Shown: positions 9,399 to 18,515, counted from the first letter of the stretch. The stretch: DNA of 64,000 nucleotides from Actinomyces timonensis DSM 23838 (GCF_000295095.1 NZ_JH806633.1:345235-409234); one strand, 5' to 3'. Program-made: numbers and translations. The notes: generated by a model from the letters alone, not told the origin.

Positions 9399-10141
9399 AT
9401 CCGCGCACCTACGCCGCAACTGTCAAGCGCGTCCTGTTCCAGTTGCTCAATGACAAGCGCACGATCGCTCTCATCATGGCCGTCCCCGCGCTGCTGGTGA
9501 CGCTCCTGTACTTCGTCTACAGGGACTATCCGGGTGGGGACGTGCTCTTCGACCGCGTTGCCGTGCAGATGATCGCGATCCTGCCGATGTCCGTCATGTT
9601 CCTCATCACGAGCATCACCATGCTGAAGGAGCGGGTGGGCGGGACACTGGAGCGCCTGTGGACGACGCCGATGCGCCGAGCCGACCTCGTCTTGGGCTAC
9701 GCGACGGCGTTCACCCTGGTCGCCGTGGGGCAGGCCCTCGTGCTCTCGGCCGTGTGCGCCTGGGCGCTGGGGGTGACGATCGCCGGGAACTGGGGGTGGA
9801 TCATCCTGACGGCCCTGCTGGACGCCTTCGTGGGGGTGGCGATCGGCCTGCTCATCTCGGCGCTGTCGAGCACGGAGTTCCAGGCGGTGCAGTTCATGCC
9901 GCTTATCGTCGGTATGCAGATCTTCCTGTGCGGGATGCTCGTTCCCCGCAGCCAGCTGCCCTCAGGGCTCGAAGAGGCGAGCCTGGTTATGCCGATGAGC
10001 TGGGCGGTCAACGCCGTGGGCGAGGTGCAGGCGGGATCGGCGGTGACGCAGGGCCTTGTCATGGACATGGTGGTGCTGGCGGCCATCGGCCTCGTGGTGC
10101 TGGCGGCCGCTCCGCTGACCATGCCTCGCAAGACCCGCTGA
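9395..10141 (+). CDS. ABC-2 type exporter permease subunit
   Basis: The 248-aa membrane protein has about six hydrophobic segments: TIALIMAVPALLVTLLYFVY, then MIAILPMSVMFLITSITML, and four more after residue 100. The amphipathic stretch LKERVGGTLERLWTTPMRRADLVLGY is the classic ABC-2 permease loop. It ends MPRKTR. The ATG overlaps the ATPase stop (ATGA), so the pair is translationally coupled and works as one transporter, probably a dimer of each subunit. tetR upstream and the operator at 8389-8404 imply ligand-induced expression. Confidence 0.9.
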   Translation: MNPRTYAATVKRVLFQLLNDKRTIALIMAVPALLVTLLYFVYRDYPGGDVLFDRVAVQMIAILPMSVMFLITSITMLKERVGGTLERLWTTPMRRADLVLGYATAFTLVAVGQALVLSAVCAWALGVTIAGNWGWIILTALLDAFVGVAIGLLISALSSTEFQAVQFMPLIVGMQIFLCGMLVPRSQLPSGLEEASLVMPMSWAVNAVGEVQAGSAVTQGLVMDMVVLAAIGLVVLAAAPLTMPRKTR

Positions 10142-10164
10142 GGCGGGCTGGCGACAAAGTTGCT

Positions 10165-10193
10165 TGTATTGACAAAAATATAAGTTATATAGT
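10165..10193 (+). promoter_or_regulatory. AT-rich satD promoter with a 13-bp palindrome
   Basis: TTGTAT (10165-10170), 17 nt, TATAGT (10188-10193), then 5 nt to the ATG at 10199. The palindrome ATATAA-G-TTATAT (10178-10190) overlaps the -10 box. This 35-bp AT island stands out in otherwise GC-rich sequence. The satD product itself ends in a helix-turn-helix, so autoregulation is possible. Confidence 0.55.
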
Positions 10194-10198
10194 TAAGC

Positions 10199-10849
10199 AT
10201 GCTTCACGCCTGTGCCATCCTCATGGACATCGTTCGCTCTCGTGAACTGCCAGACCGCGTTGGTGCGCAGCGGCGCATCGAGGAAACCCTGGCCGTGGCT
10301 TCTCAAGGGCTTGGCCTGCTGGCGAAGCCGTATGCCTCGGTTGGCGACGAGTTCCAGTCGGTCGCGCCAACGCTCGGCGGAGCTCTTGTTCTAACGGAGC
10401 GGGTTCAGTTGCTGCTCCCGGACGGCCTCATGCTGCGCTATGGGATTGGTGAGGGGGAGATTCAGAACATCGGGGGCGATGCCGCACGCGTGTTGCAAGA
10501 CGGCAGTGCGTGGTGGCGGGCGAGGGAGGCCATCGACCACGCCCATGAGGTCCAGGATGCGGGGGCGGAGTACCTGCTCACCTGCTACCGCGGTGGAAGC
10601 GATGAGGAGGAGCAAGCGCTGGTGAATGCCCTGCTCACGTTGCGCGATCACTCTTTAGCGGGCCTTGGTGGACGCCAGCGGCGGATGCTGGCGGGGCTCA
10701 CCTCGGGGCAGACTCAGGCGCGGGTGGCCGCCGAGATCGGGGTGAGTCAAGCCGCTGTGTCACAGTTTGTGGTGTCGAAGGGGGCGGCCCTCCTCGCAGC
10801 GCACCGGTTGCTCGTCGTGGCAGCCGCGACGGTGGAGGCGGAGCGATGA
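10199..10849 (+). CDS. satD: SatD family protein with C-terminal HTH
   Basis: The 216-aa protein resembles the SatD family, named after the Streptococcus mutans sat (secretion and acid tolerance) operon; its biochemical function is not established. The N-terminus MLHACAILMDIVRSRELPDR and the stretch KPYASVGDEFQSVAPTLGGAL are typical. The region LRYGIGEGEIQNIG fits the family's nucleotide-cyclase-like fold. The C-terminal residues 160-205 (AGLTSGQTQARVAAEIGVSQ, AAVSQFV) form a resolvase- or sigma-type helix-turn-helix, so it may bind DNA. The ATG has no ribosome-binding site but lies 5 nt after a TATAGT box. Its stop overlaps the start of the next, membrane-protein, gene (ATGA). Confidence 0.8.
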   Translation: MLHACAILMDIVRSRELPDRVGAQRRIEETLAVASQGLGLLAKPYASVGDEFQSVAPTLGGALVLTERVQLLLPDGLMLRYGIGEGEIQNIGGDAARVLQDGSAWWRAREAIDHAHEVQDAGAEYLLTCYRGGSDEEEQALVNALLTLRDHSLAGLGGRQRRMLAGLTSGQTQARVAAEIGVSQAAVSQFVVSKGAALLAAHRLLVVAAATVEAER

Positions 10850-11574
10850 TCTCACTGGTCGTCTTCCTCGTTGGAGCCTCATCGATTGTCTCGTCACTGG
10901 CCGGGCGTGTGAGGGGTAGTCGCACTTCTGCTGTCCGCATCCTCCTGCGCGTCCTTGTGATCCTGACTGGGTGCGTGCTTGCTGCGCGCCCACTCCATGT
11001 GGGGGCGGTGGGCGTGCTCATCAGCGCATGCCTGCCGGCCGCCTGGATCGGATCGGAGGTACTTGAGCGGGTCGGGCCTGGGCGCTCCCAGGCTACGGCA
11101 GTGCTTCATGTGGCTCGCTGCGGCATCGGGATTGGCGCTCTGGCACTGCTGTGCGTCATGGGTCCGCATGGCGAGGAAGGCCGAGGCGCCCTCGCCGTCG
11201 CGTGGATAGGCGTCCTCCTGTTCATGACAGAGCCAGCGAACCAGGTGGTCAATGCCGTCCTGGTACTGGCCGGGGTGCCCGCATCTGAGGGGGTGGCGCC
11301 GAGGAAGAGGGAGAGGGCTGGCGATAGTGGTTAAAGCGCTGATCATGCTCTGCGTGGTGGGCACTGGATTGGTGCGCTGGAGCGGCTTCTCCTCATACTT
11401 CTGGCGATGGCTGGTGCAGAGATTCCGGCAGCGGTCATCGTCGCTGCCAAAGGGGTGGTCCGCTTCCCCGAGATCTCCAAGCCGGGAAGTCGTGCTGCCG
11501 AAGTCTTCCTCATCGGTTCGATGACCTCATGGACCCTCGCAGTGCTCGGGATCGCGCTTCTACGCGCGTTATAA
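10846..11574 (+). pseudogene. SatD-partner (DUF3307-like) membrane protein interrupted by an in-frame TAA
   Basis: From ATG 10846 the frame codes 162 residues with several membrane segments and stops at TAA 11332-11334. The same frame then stays open for 79 more codons to TAA at 11572-11574. The continuation has no start codon at its head but reads GGHWIGALERLLLILLAMAG, IVAAKGVVRFPEISKPGSRA, AEVFLIGSMTSWTLAVLG. That resembles the conserved C-terminus of the DUF3307-type membrane proteins encoded beside satD. Together the parts give about 242 codons, the expected full length. The gene therefore looks intact apart from one nonsense codon: a recent pseudogene, a sequencing error, or readthrough. 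It overlaps satD by ATGA. Confidence 0.7.
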
Positions 11575-11794
11575 GCGTCGCGGTGATTTCTGGGCCGGTA
11601 CCACCGCCGTCGTCGTGACAGGTCTGGCCGGCTTGGTGCTGCGGTTGCGGTTCGGTCACGAGAGTCGAGCAGCATGGTACTGGCACCCTCTGCCGGGCCG
11701 GGCTCTGCGATGATGCGCGTGCGCGAGACGGCTCCCCACCGCCGCGCTCCCTACCCATTTCTCTGGGGGCGGTGCTGCCTCCGAAGGAGTCCCT

Positions 11795-13087
11795 ATGAGC
11801 GGTGACGAGCTCCAACTGATCAGTGACGGTTCTGGCTTGGCGGTGATCGGCGACGCCGGAGCGGTCGACCGCTTCCTCACCGAGAAGGGCCTGGCTGGCC
11901 GCCCGATGGACCTGTCCCGGATCGCCCCGGCGCTTGGCAAGTTGGGATTGGCTGCGCAGGCCGGCGGCGTGATCGCGCAGAGCTCCGGGCGATGGGTGAA
12001 GCTGTCGGCGGAGTCTGCGAAGGCCCTCACGAACAAGGACTACAAGCTCGTGACCAGCAGACAGAACGGCCTGGCGATGGGCGTACTGCGCGGCGAGGGC
12101 GGCCGCTTCGCCAAGAATCTCCAGTTCGAGTCCGACTCACTGACTCGGCTCAGCCCCGCCGCGGTAGCGGGGCTCGGCGCCGTCATGACCCAGATGGCGA
12201 TCCAGAAGATCCTTGAGGACATCCAGGAGTTCCTGAAGGTGATCGACGAGAAGGTCGATGACCTCATCCAGATGCAGAAGGACGCCGCGCTGGCCGGGTT
12301 GATCGGGGTGGGCAAGACCATCCGTGACGCCCTGATGGCCCGCGAGGAGGTTGGCAAGGTCGCGGCGGTGACATGGTCGAAGATCGACGACGCGCCACAG
12401 ACGATCGCCACGGGCGAGGCCTTCGCCCTTCGCCGGCTCGCCGTCCTCACCGAGAAAGTGGAGAAGAAGGGAAAAGTCGCCGAGGTCGCCAAGATCGCTG
12501 CGGACGTCGAGAAGGAGGCCTGCGAGTGGCTGGTGGTGCTCGCCAGGTGCGCCGCGCTCCAGGACGCCTGCGACGTGCTGGAGATCGACCGCGTTCTTGG
12601 GGCGCATCCCGAGGATGTTGAGGAGCACCGCCGCGCTCTGGCCCTGGCTCGCGATACTCGCCGCAAAGAGGTCAGGGAAGCGGCCGAGGGGCTCCTCAGC
12701 CGCCTCAACGCGGTCGCGAGCCTGAGCGATCGCTCGGTGGTGGCACATCCGAAGGCCGCACAGCGAGTGATCGACATGCGCAATCGGGTCGCTGACGTCT
12801 TCGAGGCCGCGTTGCGCAGCATGGACATCGACGCGGATTACGCGCTGATGGAGCCCAGGACATGGAGGCAGGCCGTCAGGGGCATGAGGCAGGAGGCCGT
12901 TCAGGCGGCCGCAGAGCTTAAAAACGTCGCCGTGGAGAGCGGGCGGCGCGCGGTTGACAGCGGCCTCGACGCCACCGCTGGAGTGCTCACCGCAGCCGCG
13001 TTCCGCGCGGAACAGGCTCGCCCTTCCTACCGGGAGGGCTTAGAGTCCGCTCGCGACGCCGATGACTCGCCGCAGATTGAGCCGTAA
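11795..13087 (+). CDS. Unrecognised 430-aa helical protein
   Basis: I do not recognise this gene with certainty. It starts at ATG 11795 behind GAAGGAG. The N-terminal 60 residues (LQLISDGSGLAVIGDAGAVD, RFLTEKGL) resemble the head of uncharacterised actinobacterial proteins. A Gly/Ala-rich hydrophobic patch follows (LSPAAVAGLGAVMTQMAIQ), then a long charged helical region, including FLKVIDEKVDDLIQMQKDAA and LTEKVEKKGKVAEVAKIAAD, that is likely coiled coil. The C-terminus is also helical and Ala-rich. There is no signal peptide and no enzyme motif. It stands alone between the broken satD partner and a palindromic repeat. The shape suggests a self-assembling or membrane-associating protein, but no function can be assigned. 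Confidence 0.8.
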   Translation: MSGDELQLISDGSGLAVIGDAGAVDRFLTEKGLAGRPMDLSRIAPALGKLGLAAQAGGVIAQSSGRWVKLSAESAKALTNKDYKLVTSRQNGLAMGVLRGEGGRFAKNLQFESDSLTRLSPAAVAGLGAVMTQMAIQKILEDIQEFLKVIDEKVDDLIQMQKDAALAGLIGVGKTIRDALMAREEVGKVAAVTWSKIDDAPQTIATGEAFALRRLAVLTEKVEKKGKVAEVAKIAADVEKEACEWLVVLARCAALQDACDVLEIDRVLGAHPEDVEEHRRALALARDTRRKEVREAAEGLLSRLNAVASLSDRSVVAHPKAAQRVIDMRNRVADVFEAALRSMDIDADYALMEPRTWRQAVRGMRQEAVQAAAELKNVAVESGRRAVDSGLDATAGVLTAAAFRAEQARPSYREGLESARDADDSPQIEP

Positions 13088-13104
13088 GGACTTGCTTCCG
13101 TCGC

Positions 13105-13168
13105 CGACTTCGTCCCTTTGATGCCGACTTCGGTGGGTAAGGGGACGAAGTCGGCATCAAAGGGACGA
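13105..13168. repeat. Palindromic repeat element, copy 1
   Basis: Arms 13109-13132 and 13146-13169 are a perfect 24-bp inverted repeat with a 13-nt loop. A 64-bp stretch (13105-13168) matches 15382-15445 at 51 of 64 positions by my count. It lies just after the 430-aa gene and 43 bp before the DMT gene. It could serve as a terminator, but the second copy argues for a dispersed palindromic element. Confidence 0.85.
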
Positions 13169-13199
13169 ACGCGTGGCGCTGTCGGCGGATCGGGGAGGC

Positions 13200-13205
13200 T
13201 AGCCT
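13200..13205 (+). promoter_or_regulatory. -10 box of a probably leaderless DMT transcript
   Basis: TAGCCT followed by 6 nt and ATG at 13212; no ribosome-binding site is present upstream of the start. Confidence 0.5.
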
Positions 13206-13211
13206 GGGCGC

Positions 13212-14081
13212 ATGTGGATCGTGTTCGCCTGCGGGTCGGCGCTGTTCGCCGGGCTGACGGCGGTACTCGCCAAGGCGGGCATCCGGGAGATCGACTTCAC
13301 CCTGGCCACCGCCCTGCGCACGCCCGTCGTGCTGGTGGCGGCCTGCGCCATGGTGCTCATCCGGGGCTCGCAGTCCCAGATCGCGAGCATTGACGCCGCC
13401 ACCCTCGGCTGGCTCATCGCCTCGGGGCTGGCCACAGGCGCCTCGTGGCTCTGCTACTTCAAGGCACTCCAGCTCGGCGAGGCCTCGAAGGTCGCGCCGA
13501 TCGACAAGCTGAGCACGGTGCTCACGGTGCTGCTCGCCGTGCTTCTCCTGGGCGAGTCGTTAACGGTGATCGGGGGAGTGGGCGTGGTCCTCATGGTCGC
13601 GGGGACGCTGCTCATGCTGGACCGTTCCGATGCCGTGACCCTCGCCCCTAGGCGTGCCGGCTCCCGGGGATGGCTGCTCTACGCGCTGGGGTCAGCGGTG
13701 TTCGCGGCGCTGACGGCGATCCTCGGCAAGCTCGGGATCGTCGGCGTCGAGTCGAACCTGGGGACGGCGATCCGCACAGCGGTGGTCCTGGTGATGGCCT
13801 GGGCGATGGTAGCCGTCAGCGGACGACGGCGCCCGCTGCCCTCCCTGCCCCGGCGCGAGGTCATGCTGGTGCTTGCCTCAGGCTTGACGACCGGGGCCTC
13901 ATGGCTCTGCTTCTACAGGGCGCTGCAGGATGGCCCCGCCAGTGTCATCGTTCCGATCGACAAGCTGAGCATCCTCGTGACCGTCGCGTTCTCCGTCCTC
14001 ATCCTGCGCGAGCGCCTGAGCCGGCGCTACCTCGCGGGCCTCGCCCTGCTGACACTCGGCACCCTCGCGATGGTGCTGTAG
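13212..14081 (+). CDS. EamA/DMT family transporter
   Basis: The 289-aa membrane protein belongs to the drug/metabolite transporter superfamily and has ten expected segments. Two EamA halves are visible as an internal duplication: FACGSALFAGLTAVLAKAGI with GLATGASWLCYFKALQLGEA, and LGSAVFAALTAILGKLGI with GLTTGASWLCFYRALQDGPA. Each half ends with a PIDKLS motif followed by a helix. Substrates of this group are metabolites or small amphipathic compounds; none can be deduced here. The start is chosen for its TAGCCT-N6-ATG spacing. It lies between the two palindromic repeats and is convergent with an AT-rich broken gene. Confidence 0.9.
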   Translation: MWIVFACGSALFAGLTAVLAKAGIREIDFTLATALRTPVVLVAACAMVLIRGSQSQIASIDAATLGWLIASGLATGASWLCYFKALQLGEASKVAPIDKLSTVLTVLLAVLLLGESLTVIGGVGVVLMVAGTLLMLDRSDAVTLAPRRAGSRGWLLYALGSAVFAALTAILGKLGIVGVESNLGTAIRTAVVLVMAWAMVAVSGRRRPLPSLPRREVMLVLASGLTTGASWLCFYRALQDGPASVIVPIDKLSILVTVAFSVLILRERLSRRYLAGLALLTLGTLAMVL

Positions 14082-14136
14082 TGGCATCAGCTTGGCCCAC
14101 ATCTGCTGCTTCTATCGCTGGCGAACCTCTGTCCAC

Positions 14137-15114
14137 CTAATTTTCACAGTCGCTTTCGCTGCCACAGGTACCTGGAGAGTCAACGATCTCGTCATCGATT
14201 TCGTTCCACCATTCTGCCCCATCGCGGTTGTCGTTTTGGATTATGTCAATGCTTTTGGTGATCCGTTGTGATTTTGCGACTTCAATCCCGTCGGTTACGC
14301 CGACAATCCTGAAAAATTCCTGGCTATTAGTGGAGAAGCACGCAAGTGCTTGATCTCGCCTGGCCGTGTCCCCGCTAGTCAGGGGCTCCACTAGCTTCAA
14401 TTGATCGTGTTTCGGGAACAATTGGAGTCCCAACTTGTCTCTAGGAGTGAAAATGGCGACTCTTGAAGGTGATGGCGAATAGACAACTCCCTCGGAGTCG
14501 ACGAGTGATAATTTTATTCGGTAAGCATGAATTCCGGATTCTCTATCTTCTTCGGCGGCATCTTCTGGTGGGGAGAATATGATTTATATTAGAGCACTTC
14601 CGTTGGAAGGTACCTCGTGGCACAAAGGGAATTCTTGTTGTTCTCCTGGGGTTGGGTCGACCGCTAAACGCACTTTGTAACACATGCCTGGCTCCACCGC
14701 ACCCTCGGAGACGCACCTGCCTAGGTAGGCGTAGTTCTCATATGTGATGATGCCTCGCACAAGTTCGGTGGGCAGTTCTCCTTGAGTGTTGCTAAGACGT
14801 AATTGAACGCCTCCTGGAACGATGTTGCCGTCTCTTGTCTTTTTTGAGCTGTATACAACTATGTCATCGATTTTTGTATGCGCGCGCTTTTCATGTATGA
14901 AAGTTTTGTATACTTCAACGCCTCCGGCGGTCAATGCGCCTACCCCTCCAAGCGCCCCTAGTCCTGACAATATAGTTTCTCGTCGCGATGGCTTTCCTTT
15001 ATGGTTCAGCGTCTGTTCCAAGGTGTCGATTTTTTTGTCGATACGATCGTGTAATTTGTCGACGCGGTCAATGGATTCGCTCAGCCTGTTGAGGTTCTGT
15101 CGAAACTTTCTCAT
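14137..15114 (-). pseudogene. AT-rich membrane-anchored coiled-coil protein interrupted by an in-frame TAA
   Basis: From ATG 15114 the frame codes 176 residues: a coiled coil (LSESIDRVDKLHDRIDKKID), a Gly/Ala-rich hydrophobic segment (LSGLGALGGVGALTAGG) and a beta-rich region. TAA at 14586-14584 stops it. The same frame then runs open for another 149 codons to 14137, reading IIFSPPEDAAEEDRESG, later FTPRDKLGLQLFPKHDQ and RIVGVTDGIEVAKSQRI. Two halves in the same frame flanking one nonsense codon indicate a single gene of about 325 codons. Base composition is far more AT-rich than the neighbours, which suggests horizontal origin. I recognise no family. The ATG has an AAGGAA site upstream. Confidence 0.65.
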
Positions 15115-15556
15115 GGCGTTCCTTGCTTTGCTTGCGCTATTGTGTAGGGTTGTGTGCTTTTGTTATGATCCGCAATGTGGTGAATAACATATTCGATAGC
15201 GGGTGAGGTGGACTTGGTTTGTTAGGCTTTCAAAGCTATTCCTTTGAGAGTGTCGTCTATGCGTCGCAGATGTTCTCCTACCTGCTGCGACGCGGGGGTT
15301 CGCGGCGCTGCGCAACGCAGCGAGGGTATCACCGGGCCGTGCCCTCTCGGGCGGGCTGACCAGGCCCGTCATCCCTGCCGTCGAGTTCGTACCGTTGACG
15401 CCGAAATCTGAAGGTAAGGGTACGAAGTCGACACCAAAGTGACGATCTCGGCGGGCAGACGGGCGGGAGGGCTCGGGCAGGCGGGTGGGAGGACACATAG
15501 GCAGCCCGCTCGGCGCCGTCGGGCGGATCTTGCCCGCCCCGGTAGGATCAGAGGCG
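15115..15556. other. 442-bp intergenic region with hairpins and repeat copy 2
   Basis: No gene is evident. The first 150 bp share the AT-richness of the broken gene and probably hold its promoter. Two hairpins follow: 15261-15269 with 15285-15293 (9 bp, 15-nt loop) and 15306-15312 with 15316-15322 (7 bp, 3-nt loop). Then comes the degenerate palindromic repeat at 15382-15445. A TAGGAT box at 15543-15548 precedes phoH. Confidence 0.6.
15382..15445. repeat. Palindromic repeat element, copy 2 (degenerate)
   Basis: This 64-bp stretch has the same length and order as 13105-13168 and matches it at 51 of 64 positions by my count, with no gaps. Its own dyad symmetry has decayed: about 15 of 24 arm positions still pair. 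Confidence 0.75.
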
Positions 15557-16774
15557 ATGACCAACGCGCCCATCGACCCAGTAGCGGCCCCGCACATGCC
15601 GCAGACCACCTCGCCAGGCTCCGCCAGCCCTGCCACCCGCGCCCCCGGCCGCCACACGGCCGCTCCTCCGGCAGCCCCCGCCTCCTCACCCAGCGCCCCG
15701 CCCCCCTCCGAGGTCACCCGCACCCTCGTCCTGCCTCCGGACCTCGCACTCGTCTCCCTCCTCGGCGTGCGCGACGAGGTCCTGCGCGCCATCGAGAAGG
15801 GCTTCCCCGCCGCGGACATTCTCGTGCGCGAGACCGAGATCCGCGTGACCGGCGAGCCCGGCGTCGTCGACACCGTCATCCTCCTGCTCTCCGAGCTCAT
15901 CGACGTCGCCCGCGCAGGCACACCGCTCACCGCCGACGCCGTCGAGCGCGCCATCGGCCTCCTCGCCGCCGCCACCCACCCCGCCGACATCCTCGCTGAG
16001 GACGTCCTCACGGCCCGGGGCCGCACCATCCGCGCCAAGTCGCTCGGCCAGAAGAAGTACGTCGACGCCATCGAGGGCGCCACCATCACCTTCGGCATCG
16101 GCCCGGCCGGAACCGGCAAGACCTACCTCGCCATGGCCAAGGCCGTTGACGCCCTCGCCCGCCACCAGGTCTCCCGCATCATCCTCACCCGCCCCGCCGT
16201 CGAGGCAGGCGAGAACCTCGGCTTCCTGCCCGGCACCCTCACCGACAAGATCGACCCCTACCTGCGCCCCCTCTACGACGCCCTCCACGACATGCTCGAG
16301 CCCGAGGCCCTGCCCAAGCTCATGGCCGCCGGCACCATCGAGGTCGCGCCACTGGCCTACATGCGCGGGCGCACTCTCAACGACGCCTTCGTCATCCTCG
16401 ATGAGGCCCAGAACACCACCCCCGAGCAGATGAAGATGTTCCTCACCCGCCTCGGATTCGGCTCGAAGATGGTGGTCACCGGGGACATCTCCCAGATCGA
16501 CCTGCCCGGCTCGCGCCCCTCCGGCCTCATCGTCGTGCGCCGCATCCTCGACGGCGTCGACGGCATCTCCTTCTGCGAGCTCGGCGCCGCCGACGTCGTC
16601 CGCCACCGCCTCGTCGGCCGCATCATCGACGCCTACGCCGCCTACGACGCCGAGACCGCCGCCGCCCAGGCTCTCCGCGACGGCGCCGGCGCCCCCGCCG
16701 CCCCCTCCCACCGCTCGCGCGGCCAACGCACCGCCCGGCCCACCCATCACGCCCCCACGAGGAGCCGCGCATGA
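15557..16774 (+). CDS. phoH: PhoH family ATPase
   Basis: PhoH is a cytoplasmic ATPase proposed to act in RNA metabolism; it is widely linked with ybeY and era. The 405-aa product begins with about 50 Pro/Ala-rich residues, then a small RNA-binding-like domain ([20 protein letters not shown]), then the ATPase domain: Walker [42 protein letters not shown], Walker [21 protein letters not shown], and [12 protein letters not shown]. It ends in a basic low-complexity tail. ATG 15557 is preceded by TAGGAT 8 nt upstream and AGAGG. It is the first gene of a four-gene operon; its stop overlaps ybeY as ATGA. Confidence 0.95.
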   Translation: MTNAPIDPVAAPHMPQTTSPGSASPATRAPGRHTAAPPAAPASSPSAPPPSEVTRTLVLPPDLALVSLLGVRDEVLRAIEKGFPAADILVRETEIRVTGEPGVVDTVILLLSELIDVARAGTPLTADAVERAIGLLAAATHPADILAEDVLTARGRTIRAKSLGQKKYVDAIEGATITFGIGPAGTGKTYLAMAKAVDALARHQVSRIILTRPAVEAGENLGFLPGTLTDKIDPYLRPLYDALHDMLEPEALPKLMAAGTIEVAPLAYMRGRTLNDAFVILDEAQNTTPEQMKMFLTRLGFGSKMVVTGDISQIDLPGSRPSGLIVVRRILDGVDGISFCELGAADVVRHRLVGRIIDAYAAYDAETAAAQALRDGAGAPAAPSHRSRGQRTARPTHHAPTRSRA

Positions 16775-17229
16775 CCACCGAGATCAACAACGAGACCGAG
16801 GTCGCCATCGACGGCGCCGAGTTCGCCGCACTGGCCGACCACGTCCTGGCAGCCATGCACGTCAACCCTCTCGCCGAGCTCAACATCCTCTTCATCGACC
16901 CCGAGCCCATGGAAGAGCTCCACGTCCGCTGGCTCGACCTGCCCGGCCCCACCGACGTCATGAGCTTCCCCATGGACGAACTGCGCCCAGGCGATGAGGA
17001 GAACCCTGCCCCCGCCGGGACCCTCGGCGACATCGTCATCTGCCCGCAGGTGGCCGCCAAGCAGGCCATCGCCGCAGGCCACTCCGCCGTCGAGGAGATG
17101 CTGCTGCTCGCCACCCACGGCATCCTCCACCTGCTCGGCTACGACCACGCCGAGCCCGAGGAGAAGAAGGAGATGTTCGACCTCCAGCGCACCCTCCTCC
17201 TCACCTTCCTCGCGAGCAGGGGCGCATGA
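16771..17229 (+). CDS. ybeY: rRNA maturation RNase YbeY
   Basis: YbeY is a zinc endoribonuclease for 16S rRNA 3' maturation and ribosome quality control. The 152-aa protein contains the metal motif [11 protein letters not shown] (H-x3-H-x5-H) and the upstream signature [20 protein letters not shown] with [13 protein letters not shown]. The length is typical. The start ATG overlaps the phoH stop and its own stop overlaps the next gene, both as ATGA, so the four genes phoH, ybeY, corC-like and era are translationally coupled, the standard actinobacterial order. Confidence 0.96.
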   Translation: MTTEINNETEVAIDGAEFAALADHVLAAMHVNPLAELNILFIDPEPMEELHVRWLDLPGPTDVMSFPMDELRPGDEENPAPAGTLGDIVICPQVAAKQAIAAGHSAVEEMLLLATHGILHLLGYDHAEPEEKKEMFDLQRTLLLTFLASRGA

Positions 17230-18515
17230 CCGGCACACCCGTCGCCCTCCTCATCACCGCCTCGGTCCTCATCCTCGCCGTGGGCGCCACCCTCTCCGCC
17301 GGGGAGGCCGCCCTTGCCCGCATGACCCGCGCCGCCGCCGAGGACCTCGTCGAGGACGGCCGCCGGGGCGCCGTCCGCGTCCTCGCCCTGGCCGAGCGCC
17401 GCGGCGAGGTGCTCGGCACCATCGGCGCCGTGCGTATCGGCGTCGACATGCTCGCCGCCGTCCTCGTCACCCTCGCCGTCGCAGGCCTCCTCAGCTCCTG
17501 GTGGCAGGTCCTCCTGGCCGCCTCCTGCGTCAACGCCGTCCTCCTCGGGCTCGTCGTCGGCATCTCCCCGCGCCGCCTCGGGCGCCGCAACCCCGAGGGC
17601 ACCCTCCTCGCCCTGGCCGGCCTCCTGCGCCGCGTCGACGCCGTCGGCGCACCCTGGCGCTGGTGCGAGGCCCGATTCGGCCGCGCCTCCACCCTCACCG
17701 AGGCCGAGGCCCGCGAGGCCGTCACCCAGGACCTGCGCGAGATGATCGACGAGATCGGCGAATCCGAATCCATCGAGGACGAGGACCGCGAGATGATGCG
17801 CAGCGTCGTCGAGCTCGGCCAGACCCTCGTGCGCGAGGTCATGGTGCCCCGCCCCGACATGGTCACCATGGAGGAGAGCAAGCCCATGGCCGCCGCCATG
17901 CGCCTGTTCATCCGCTCCGGCTACTCCCGCGTCCCCATCATCGGGGAGGACGCCGACGACGTGCGCGGCATCCTCTACCTCAAGGACGTCCTGCGCCGCC
18001 TCGCCGAGCACCCCGAGCACGAGGCCCGGCCCGTCGTCGACTTCACCCGCGAGGCCGTCTACGTCCCCGAGACCAAGGCCGCCGACGACCTCCTGCGCGA
18101 TATGCAGTCCGGGCGCTTCCACATGGCCCTCGCCGTCGACGAGTACGGCGGCATCGCCGGCCTGGTCACCATGGAGGACCTGCTGGAGGAGGTCGTCGGC
18201 GAGCTCACCGACGAGCACGACCACGCCGAGCCGGAGGTCGAGGACCTCGGCGGCGGCGCCTACCGGGTGCCCGCCCGCCTCGGCCTCGACGAGCTCGGCG
18301 AGCTGTTCGACCTCGAGATCGACGACGACGACGTCGACACCGCCATCGGCCTGCTCACCAAGGCCATCGGCCGAGTCCCCCTGCCCGGCGCCGTCGGCGA
18401 CTGGCAGGGCGTCCGCCTCACCGCCGGAGAGGCCTCCGGCAGGCGCCGCCAGGTCGCCACCCTCCTGGCCACCCGCAGCCCCGACACCGACGACGAGAGC
18501 AACCACCGAGCATGA
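17226..18515 (+). CDS. CorC/HlyC family CNNM-CBS membrane protein
   Basis: The 429-aa protein has an N-terminal CNNM (DUF21) region of about 150 residues with three or four membrane segments ([20 protein letters not shown]), then paired CBS domains around residues 205-330 ([40 protein letters not shown]), and a CorC_HlyC C-terminal domain from [20 protein letters not shown]. Family members are implicated in Mg2+/Co2+ efflux; older annotation calls them hemolysins. The CBS pair probably senses adenine nucleotides. Its ATG overlaps ybeY, and its stop overlaps era. Confidence 0.93.
   Translation: MTGTPVALLITASVLILAVGATLSAGEAALARMTRAAAEDLVEDGRRGAVRVLALAERRGEVLGTIGAVRIGVDMLAAVLVTLAVAGLLSSWWQVLLAASCVNAVLLGLVVGISPRRLGRRNPEGTLLALAGLLRRVDAVGAPWRWCEARFGRASTLTEAEAREAVTQDLREMIDEIGESESIEDEDREMMRSVVELGQTLVREVMVPRPDMVTMEESKPMAAAMRLFIRSGYSRVPIIGEDADDVRGILYLKDVLRRLAEHPEHEARPVVDFTREAVYVPETKAADDLLRDMQSGRFHMALAVDEYGGIAGLVTMEDLLEEVVGELTDEHDHAEPEVEDLGGGAYRVPARLGLDELGELFDLEIDDDDVDTAIGLLTKAIGRVPLPGAVGDWQGVRLTAGEASGRRRQVATLLATRSPDTDDESNHRA

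Noticed and set aside
11525-11713. Short open frame after the satD partner with a hydrophobic stretch
   Set aside because: It has no start codon or ribosome-binding site and ends within 65 codons; it could be a remnant but cannot be supported.
11332-14586. UAA reassigned to a sense codon
   Set aside because: Several genes here end naturally at TAA, for example the 430-aa gene at 13085; only two interrupted genes show internal TAA, so decay or error is simpler.
15261-15322. tRNA or other known structured RNA in the hairpin region
   Set aside because: Stems and loops do not form a cloverleaf, and no T-loop or anticodon arm can be drawn.
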